A stretch of DNA of 64,000 nucleotides from Incurvaria masculella (taxonomy: Eukaryota; Arthropoda; Insecta; Lepidoptera; Incurvariidae): the NCBI GenBank assembly GCA_946894095.1, contig OX335657.1, positions 186,001-250,000 on the forward strand, given 5' to 3'. The notes below the pieces were generated by a model that was given only the letters and a program-made list of their open reading frames with translations, did not search any database and was not told the DNA's origin. A program made the position numbers and the translations under genes. The number at the start of each line of letters is the position of its first letter. Position 1 is the first letter of the stretch. Positions 56,999 to 64,000 of this stretch are shown here, one piece after another.

Positions 56999-57204
56999 TC
57001 TATGTCATGGGCACACCTGTTGTCATGATAATATTCCAACACTGCCTGTACGTTAACATAATTACAGCCCGAAAAAAAGGTCGCATTTAGAGAGAGTCTT
57101 AGGTTAAACATCAAATGAGTGTAACACCACTCCGCCGCCCCGACTTCTAAATATTAATACTGACAACCCTACCCTCCACGTCCCACACTCGTCACCAACA
57201 GGGC

Positions 57205-57408
57205 GTGCTTGCCTGTTCTCGTTACCCTAGGGTTGCCGCAACTGTTGCCTTCTGTTTGTTTCTGGCGGTAATATTTTATGTTATGGTTATCTCGCAGAGC
57301 GGATTATTACGCCCAGAAGGATATGAAAACCACCGGTACCGTTACATTCCTTTGATTACAAACTCCCTTAAATTTGCAAATAATCATTTGAATCGAATAA
57401 AAGTTTAG
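57205..57408 (+). other. possible membrane-anchor open frame
   Basis: A 68-codon plus-strand frame after a possible acceptor (CACCAACAG at 57193-57201). It has no ATG at the start. Residues about 10-32 form a hydrophobic segment (VAATVAFCLFLAVIFYVMVI), like a type II signal anchor, followed by a Tyr/Arg-rich segment and TAG. It is opposite to and upstream of the homeobox array. No homolog recognised and no donor seen; could be chance. Confidence 0.2.
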
Positions 57409-59394
57409 GCGAAATTCTAGAAACATCTAGAAAATATAATTTGTTTAATTAGGGATATATAATTAAGATTAGGGATAACAATAATCTTGCATCGCACATT
57501 CATTATACATTTGTAATATTTTATCTGAAAATATTATGATAATATTCGAAATGCACGAACTGCACAAGTAAGACTGATCTGGCAACCCTAATACTCCAAC
57601 CTCGCTAGCAACAACACACGCTATGATTAGCCTCTAGGGCTGTCACTAGCGTTATTACTTTAAGCGAGTTAGCTTCTCGTCAGGGATCAGGAGAATTATC
57701 TCCTCATTACTAGTGCGAGCTCGGTCGCGGGAGCGCCCTCCCTCCCCGCGCCCCGAGCGGCCCCACCACCCCCGGGGACCAGCCGCCGCCGCCGCCGCCG
57801 CCACGCGCACATCTGCACGGCGGGATTCAAACGAAAGGGATTGCGTTTTTATTTAGTAAATGTGAACTAATGTCTAAGCTTTAATAGTGCGGTGAAGTAA
57901 TTAAAAAAATATATATCATTTACTTGATTTCAATGTTTGGTTTTAGTGATGTTTTACGAGTGTTCTCTCTCGGTGCCTAAATTCTAATCTAATTTTGAAA
58001 TAGATGAGTATAAGAGTAAAGTTTTTTATCCGTAATAATATCCATACAACCATAGATAAATAATTTAATGGAACCACGTATCATTATTCAATATCCTATT
58101 TAAAAATCAAATTAGGTGTTAGGTACGTAACTGCGCGAGAACTTGGTAAAACCAAATTGACAAATGACCAAAATTGTTTTACGGTTATGGATTGCATATA
58201 TTGAGCACCGAATAATAAAAGGCCATCGTAATTATATTGCACACTGTAATTACACGAGTCTACTCTAATAATTGCAGTGGTTAAATGTTCGTGTAAGTAA
58301 ATGTTTTCTTAAGAAATGCGCTTGAATCCATAATAGAACATGTTCGTATTTTTTATGTTTGCGTATTATTGTGTAATTGGAATTATCCTTTGTTTTAAAC
58401 AACTGTATTTGACTACATCTCCATTTTATTGCGCCTACTCTTTTATATTTTCTACATTATGTAAAATAGGCTGGTAGATAATGACTTAGGCTTTAAGTTC
58501 TATCTATTTTACAATTCGTATCGTGCAATAAATGTTATATTATTATTAATATTACTAGTCGCCGCTCCGCCCGCAGACAATATTTAGTGAGCGCAAACAC
58601 GGACATAATGTTAAATAACGTTTTGCAACAGCCGCCATTATCTCGCAAGTGTGGACACAGGAGGAGGGCAGGGAACAGAGAGTGCGAGCAAACAACGAGT
58701 TAATCGAGGCAGCAGATTGTTGCCTGTCCCTTCCCTTCCCGCCCCGCACCCCTCCACACCACCCCGCACCCCCAGCCACCCCTAGCCCTCTCGCCTCGCG
58801 GCTATTCAATATAATAACACATTGTGTAGCAAGCGAGTGAGCGAATCCACCGCACGCCCTCCTGCGGCCGCAACAATAACAAGCTGACGAACAATTAGCC
58901 GCTACTTACGTATTCAACACGGGTGATTATTTGAATTTGGCAACTCCGCCGCTGAGCCGCCTTCTCCACTCTGGCAGCACTTGACTTTCATTCATTATTG
59001 TTGTAGTCGACGCGAGCTCCAGTATAACCAATTATTTGTTTGGTTTTGGCTCGTAATGGTGTTATTGTGTAACGTGTATTTTTATAATTTTAACATTTTT
59101 AAGCATAAATTAAATTCTCATTGTATTTTATCAAACATTATCAAATATTATTTACAATTGTTTTCCCGAACTTCTAGACGAGAATTGGAATTGCGATGTT
59201 GGAAGTCTACTGACAAAACTGTACTTTTTTACAGTACCGGTCGCCATCATTTAGTGCTTCTCCGGTATTTCACACAACCAGGTACACACTTGATTAACAT
59301 GCAAAAGACAATTTAATACTAACTAGCTAGACATGTACCCAGGAGCGCATTTCACATATAATAAAAAAAATAAGGCTTATTATTTCAGAAGAAT
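57409..59394. other. non-coding, CpG-rich patches
   Basis: (GCC)n at 57782-57802 in a GC-rich block 57720-57830. CpG-rich 58555-58900, AT-rich elsewhere. Minus-strand homeodomain helices 1 and 2 were sought here and not seen. Confidence 0.5.
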
Positions 59395-59688
59395 AAAAAA
59401 CCGGCCAAGTGCGAGTCGGACTTGCACACGAAGGGTTCCGTACCATTGTAAAAAAAACACGTTTTTTGTATAGGAGCCCCCTTTATTTTAACTATTTTTT
59501 TATCTTACCTATTTGTTGTTATAGCGGCAAAATAAATACATACTCTGTGAAAATTTCAGCTGTCTACCTGTTACGGTTACTGAGATACAGACCTGTCAAC
59601 AGACGGACAGACGGACGGACGGACAGCGGAGGCTTAGTAATAGGGTTCCGTTTTCACCCTTTGGGTACGGAACCCTAAAAACAAACAT
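59395..59688 (-). repeat. GGTTCCGT-type repeat, near full-length
   Basis: Starts AAACCGGCCAAGTGCGAGTCGG and ends TTTGGGTACGGAACCCTAAAA. Inside: TTGTTGTTATAGCGGCAAAATAAATAC, GTGAAAATTTCAGCTGTC, then GGACGGACGGACAGCGG. Both ends are present, so this copy can define the element: about 290 bp. Confidence 0.9.
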
Positions 59689-59879
59689 ATCATCAGAAAG
59701 CGGCAATGGAAATCGTCCATTTTTTTAAGAAAAATAGATTTGGGAGGCAGTGCTGATAAAAAGACCTAAATCCACCTTACCTTTTGAAACCAAGCTCAGC
59801 ATAGCCTATCATGAACTCTCGCCGCGCTATCAGGCTTGAATAAATTACGTTTGAAGACTCCCAGGTTATAATTTTGAGG

Positions 59880-60245
59880 AACAGTTTCATATCCTGGCGG
59901 TGCGGCAGAAGTCAGAGGGGATAGGAGGAAATATACCCCGGATGAAGGAGGGACGGAAGAGACGGGTGATTATCGGTATCGACTCAGGGGCACACATCTT
60001 GAGCACAATGCCAGCAATGCCGTCGGGACCACTACTCTTCAAAGTATCTAACGTCCTCAACAATTTTAATACATTTGTAACAATCTAAGTTACTACAGCC
60101 TCGGCGCCTTCATCGAAATTCCTCAATATGAGATCGTAGGACCGTGGTCATCCAATGTTGAATTAGACGCGAAAAGACGAGCAAAAATGTTCGCCTTCTT
60201 CTTCGCGAGGATAGCGAGTGATCGATCAGACCGTTCCACTGAACA
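59880..60245 (-). pseudogene. LINE reverse transcriptase relic
   Basis: Minus-strand translation gives LFASNSTLDDHGPTISY (about 60180-60125), then LKSSGPDGIAGIVLKMCAPES and ITRLFRPSFIRGIFPPIP (about 60045-59895). This is the start of the RT fingers region of Jockey-type LINEs (K-SGPDGIP, LFR-S---G-FP). Interrupted by stops; the palm and catalytic residues are absent. Confidence 0.75.
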
Positions 60246-60250
60246 CTGTA

Positions 60251-60774
60251 CACTGAAAGAAAAAATCAGTTAATATAAGTGTAATTCCGATAATAACAAC
60301 CGTCTTGCAACGTTAAAATAGAGCCAGATAAGTAAATCGGTTACTCTAACTGAGTGAAAACCGTTAACCTTGGACATGAAATGTTACTGTATTTTTTTGT
60401 TTTTTTTTTAACTGTGCGTAATAACTGTTTTACTCTTACTGTTTCCCTAATTGTGTGAAAACGCCTTCAGTGAAAAGGCACTGTCCAATCTGTTAAAATT
60501 ACTGTACTTCTTGAAACTGGACAGTTGCACGCCTAATTTGTAGCCAACCGTAATGTTCAATCAGGTAAGACAACCGTTTCAAAATGATCTGATCTGTCAG
60601 ACTTATTATTTTCACCAAGCTGTACTGTTCAATCGGTTAAAACAACTGTTTCATATTAAGTGTTTTGGCTCAATAAAATAGATAATTACCGTAACATATT
60701 AATATTAATGATAAATGCATTACCGTAAAAGCCTGAATTTTAACAGTAAACAGTTGCATATATTTTTTTCAGTG
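60251..60774. mobile_element. TA-flanked MITE with CACTGAAA ends
   Basis: Left end CACTGAAAGAAAAAA (60251-60265), right end TTTTTTCAGTG (to 60774), flanked by TA at 60249-60250 and 60775-60776. About 524 bp, no transposase. The interior repeats the theme CAATCNGTTAAAACAACTGTTTCA (near 60486, 60559, 60630). Confidence 0.75.
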
Positions 60775-60777
60775 TAT

Positions 60778-62125
60778 TAAGCCAATTGATATAAGTTAAT
60801 GCTGTGCATGCATGTACAAATCAATAAAAATATGTAGAAACCCATTTTCAAGTCTACAGATTATTGAAAGGTTGTGTGTGAGCATCTCGGCTAACGCAGA
60901 TTAACATAAGGTTCCGGCACCATGACATGATCACGTAAAACGTGTTTTTGTTTTTAAAAATAAATTTAGACATGTATGGTGAAAGCAATTCATAGATGAA
61001 ACCTTATTTTTATTCATTCTGTATCTTTTGCTTTTATGTCGTTGTTTCATCTATTTAAAAAGAAAATTTTTTGGGTGTGTTTTTACAATCGAGTCGAGAT
61101 ACGAAATCGAGTTTTGAACTCAGTTTGTTAAGCGAAAACTCGGAACAACAAACTGGTTGGGCGAGATAATGCACGACCAATACCACATTCACATTCAATA
61201 CCGTCACCAAATTCAATGTGCATATTTGCATCATAATATTTTATTGAAAAAAGTAGTTGCTGGAAAAGACTTCAACGAAACAGTTTCCTCGTTCGTAGAT
61301 TGTTCCCTCCGTACCTGCCGGGTACCTGCCGGGTGACGCGACGTGACGTTCCGGCCGTGCTTCCCAGCGATCCGTTTTCGTTTCGACCTATTTTATTTGA
61401 CTACTAGTCACCAGTATCCCACCGCTAGGGTTCCGTAGCATTCACTACAGAATATTCCGTAATACATGTGTGAATGTGCTAATCATTCTAATTTTAATGA
61501 AATTAACCGAATATACGTTTTTAGCTTCTACTACTTCATAAATTCCTTTTTTAGTTTATGTGCTTTACTTTATGCCCACATGCTTTCTGCGAGGTTCCCG
61601 AGGGTTCATACGGTTTGGGTTATATTGTAATCGGCTTAACTCTATGTGGAGCTTCCCCCCCTCCTCCCTCCCCCCCCCCCCTCCCCCACCGCCGCGGGCT
61701 ACACTAACTGTAACGCAAATGTTCTAATGTCGCTCTACACGCTTAACGACACGATTATCTCGAATCGTGTCGTTTGAAATGAACGACATCATTTTACGCA
61801 GATGTGGCCGTCACGCGAGTCGGGGTAACACCGCCCGAGGTGTAGGCAGAGATGTCAGAGTAAACTGTTGCGGTGCGGACATTTGTTTGCTCTGCTTTAA
61901 ATTAAACTTTTAATATGTAGCCATGTATAATCATTCGCCGTGATGCGAGGGGTATATTTGTTTTATTACAGCTGAAGTAGTTTAATTTTAGATGTTTGTA
62001 GTTTTAGCGTTTTCAATACAGATCGCGTTGAAGAGGATTTAGGGCGAGTGCAGTTATCCGCAAAACCAATGTATTTTTTATGATAAATACACAAGTACAT
62101 TTGATGATACATTTTATGAAGTTGC
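60778..62125. other. non-coding, nothing recognised
   Basis: GGGTACCTGCC occurs twice at 61310-61333. C-runs at 61655-61690. No domain-bearing frame. Confidence 0.5.
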
Positions 62126-62500
62126 CCAGCAAGCAATGGAGCGAGCCATGCCGGGAATATCGCAACGGGATATGGTGCGCAACGAGGAAATCCGCCGACG
62201 TACCAAAGTAGTCGATATTGGACACCGGGTGGCTAAGCTCAACTGGCAGTGGGCTGGTCATGTCAGCCGAAGAGACGACGACCGTTGGAGTAACCGTGTC
62301 CTACACTGGCGGCCGTAGACAGGAAAACGGAGTGTGGGAAGACCACCCGCCAGGTGGGCCGACGACATCAAGTGCGTCGGCGAAAAGCAGTGGTTCCGTA
62401 CCGCTGAAGGCCGGAAGGACTGGAGGAAAATTGGAGAGGCGTATGTCCAGCAGTGGACGCAAACACGCTGACTGACTGACTGACTGACTGACTGACATGC
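62126..62500 (+). mobile_element. RTE-type LINE 3' fragment
   Basis: Reading from 62136: MERAMPGISQRDMVRNEEIRR, VAKLNWQWAGHVSRR, DDRWSNRVLHWRP. After a frameshift near 62320 comes GRPPARWADDIK-like and a YVQQWT-like end. This is the extreme C-terminus of RTE-clade polymerases. It ends in (TGAC)n at 62469-62497; RTE elements typically end in short microsatellites. No catalytic part. Confidence 0.85.
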
Positions 62501-63104
62501 ACAAACATTATCTTGTCTCAGGGTCCGATTGTAAGATTCCCTGGCATTTGGATGGAAATTCCTGACGTGAAAGACGTGTCCTGGAAAGCGGGATCGCATG
62601 TTTATTTGTTTTGTCACATGTTTTTGTCTCAAAGCAGAAACCATTATACTTACACTCGCCCGATACGCGCGAAAGCGATCGTGCGTTTTAGTTGTTATGC
62701 TCGTACTTCCGCATCCGAATGTAGCAGCAGCTCACCACGGGGAGATTTCAGATAAAGTGACGTCCCCCCCCCCTTGTCCCCCCCCCCCCCCGCGGACCTC
62801 CCGCACGCATCGATATTGCGAAAAGATATAAAAAAACTAAAAAAACACGCTTTTATAGCTAACCGAACTAAAAAATAGAAAATAATTTTTAATTTTAAAG
62901 AGTTTATATTACAGTAGTAGACGATCAAACAATCAATCAGAATTTATCACCTCAAAATAAAATTATAATAAAGTTTAAGTTATTAACAAAATAATTCAAT
63001 TCAGAGTAAAAAGCGTGGGGTGCTTGATAAAGTAAATGTAACAATCATTCTATTGGCAACTATCCATGAGAGGAGAGTTATGAAAAGTAGTAAAATGCTA
63101 TGAC
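62501..63104. other. non-coding, nothing recognised
   Basis: C-runs at 62763-62791; AT-rich after 62820. No gene. Confidence 0.5.
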
Positions 63105-63476
63105 TAGACATGAATGGCTAATACCACACGTTCTGTCATGGTATTAGCCCAACACACCACATGGGAACTAGGTGCCATGCCAGGACCTTCCTTATATTGC
63201 ACGGCTACATTGAACTGGATGGAAAACACGGACAATTTTCATTGCCGCTTCGACCATCGTTCATCCAATGCGATGGTACCAACCCGGGCGGGATAAACCC
63301 TACCACCTAGTAAGTAAGGAAGGGGACCTACTGCTTAACGTGGAATCCGAACCACGGCCAGCCTCTCTCAACGGTCGAATGGTCACCCATCCAAGACCAG
63401 ACCGCACCCAGCGTTGCTTAACTTCGGAGAGCGATCGCCGAAGTGTCGCGCCACTGGGCCACTGAGGCTGTACCTA
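63105..63476 (-). mobile_element. SINE with 5S rRNA-like head
   Basis: Same body as 38365-38780 (GGCTAATACCACAC, GGTGCCATGCCAGGACC, GATGGTACCAACCCGGGCGG, ACCACCTAGTAAG). Its minus-strand head differs: after an A-box-like TGGCCCAGTGG comes 63437-63381, reading CCGAAGTTAAGCAACG and CTTGGATGGGTGACC. These are the box A and box C of the internal 5S rRNA promoter, in the order and spacing of 5S rRNA. So it is a SINE3-like or chimeric Pol III head. Confidence 0.78.
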
Positions 63477-64000
63477 CTAGTCGTGGGACGAGAAATGAGA
63501 AATGGGTTTGTAAACTGTTACTAGTGTAAAAACGAAGTATTCATTTTACGCCGAGCAGTATGGCCGCTACAAGTTTCTTGTAGCGCACTGGATCGCGCAC
63601 GCGGCGCGCCAACGAAAGCCCGTAGGTTGCGAGACGTCTAGACGCAACGACCCGCCAGCCGCGACTGTCTCGCTCGCGCAATGTAGCCGTAACCGGCTTG
63701 AAGCCGGCGACTCTCGTAACTGGGGTTACGAGTAATAGGTAGTAATATTAATAATTACTTCGTTGCGGCTTGTAGCCGGCGACTCTCGCAACTGGGGTTA
63801 CCGCCGAAACTGTAATGCGCGCGCGCAGTGCGCACTGTAGTCGAAGAGGGGCTACATTCTTAACGACCGCCGTTGTGGTTTGCTTACAGAAAAAGTCCAA
63901 CGATTAGTATTTCTAAATGCTAATAGGCATATATCATTTGTGATATATTATTTCTGGGGATTATTTTGTCGAGGATAAAAAGTTTTGTCTGACTTCTTAA
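63477..64000. other. non-coding with 37-bp direct repeats
   Basis: 63693-63729 and 63765-63801 are direct repeats (GGCTTGAAGCCGGCGACTCTC / GGCTTGTAGCCGGCGACTCTC, then AACTGGGGTTAC), 72 bp apart. CpG-rich around 63590-63690. No gene. Confidence 0.6.

Noticed and set aside
62469..62497. Independent (TGAC)n microsatellite or short-spacer CRISPR-like repeat
   Set aside because: It is the 3' tail of an RTE fragment; no spacer structure exists.
1..64000. CRISPR arrays, bacterial operons, riboswitches, tRNA or rRNA genes
   Set aside because: None seen; tRNA-like and 5S-like matches are SINE heads with degenerate bodies.

Overview
Eukaryotic, insect-type DNA, most probably from a moth or butterfly. 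There are no operons or ribosome-binding sites. Coding capacity is sparse and intron-split, CpG-rich islands alternate with AT-rich tracts, and the window is packed with transposon debris: mariner, several LINE lineages, foldback MITEs, SINEs, and repeats whose ends read GGGTTCCGTACC or AACCGACTTC and look like common lepidopteran dispersed repeats (assignment from memory, not searched). TTAGG-type insect telomere-like units occur inside some repeats. || Layout. 1-14.4 kb: non-coding, with small repeats and LINE relics. 14.5-19 kb: a nearly complete LINE with two frameshifts, whose 3' end plus flank is tandemly duplicated. 19-29 kb: non-coding, with MITEs, a TTAA-flanked element and a decayed Jockey-like reverse transcriptase. 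29.06-37.18 kb: a 4.06-kb block present twice in direct tandem, near-identical. 38-44 kb: a tRNA-headed SINE, an intact 951-residue LINE ORF2 on the minus strand and a second LINE fragment. 44-57 kb: the only convincing host gene, on the minus strand. 57-64 kb: non-coding, with RT relics, a TA-flanked MITE, an RTE tail and a SINE with a 5S rRNA-like head. || The host gene is a paired-like (Q50) homeobox gene, tentatively Drgx-like. Its 5' exons, including homeodomain helices 1 and 2, are not visible and probably lie beyond 64 kb. Three exons have canonical splice sites and mutually compatible phases: 55398-55550 (homeodomain from the position 46/47 intron onward, i.e. the recognition helix), 51407-51558 and 49159-49312 (the last ends in a stop that overlaps a GTAAGT donor). 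A further 120-bp candidate exon lies at 44412-44531. || The standout is 55450-56998. The 3' splice site plus recognition-helix exon is reiterated upstream as a 181-bp tandem array: eight full copies and a ninth with an in-frame 12-bp deletion. Only the copy nearest the rest of the gene keeps an evident 5' splice site, so the others look like decoy acceptors or cassette relics. The intervening introns hold an internally deleted mariner, a LINE with a long open RT frame and a 33-bp minisatellite.
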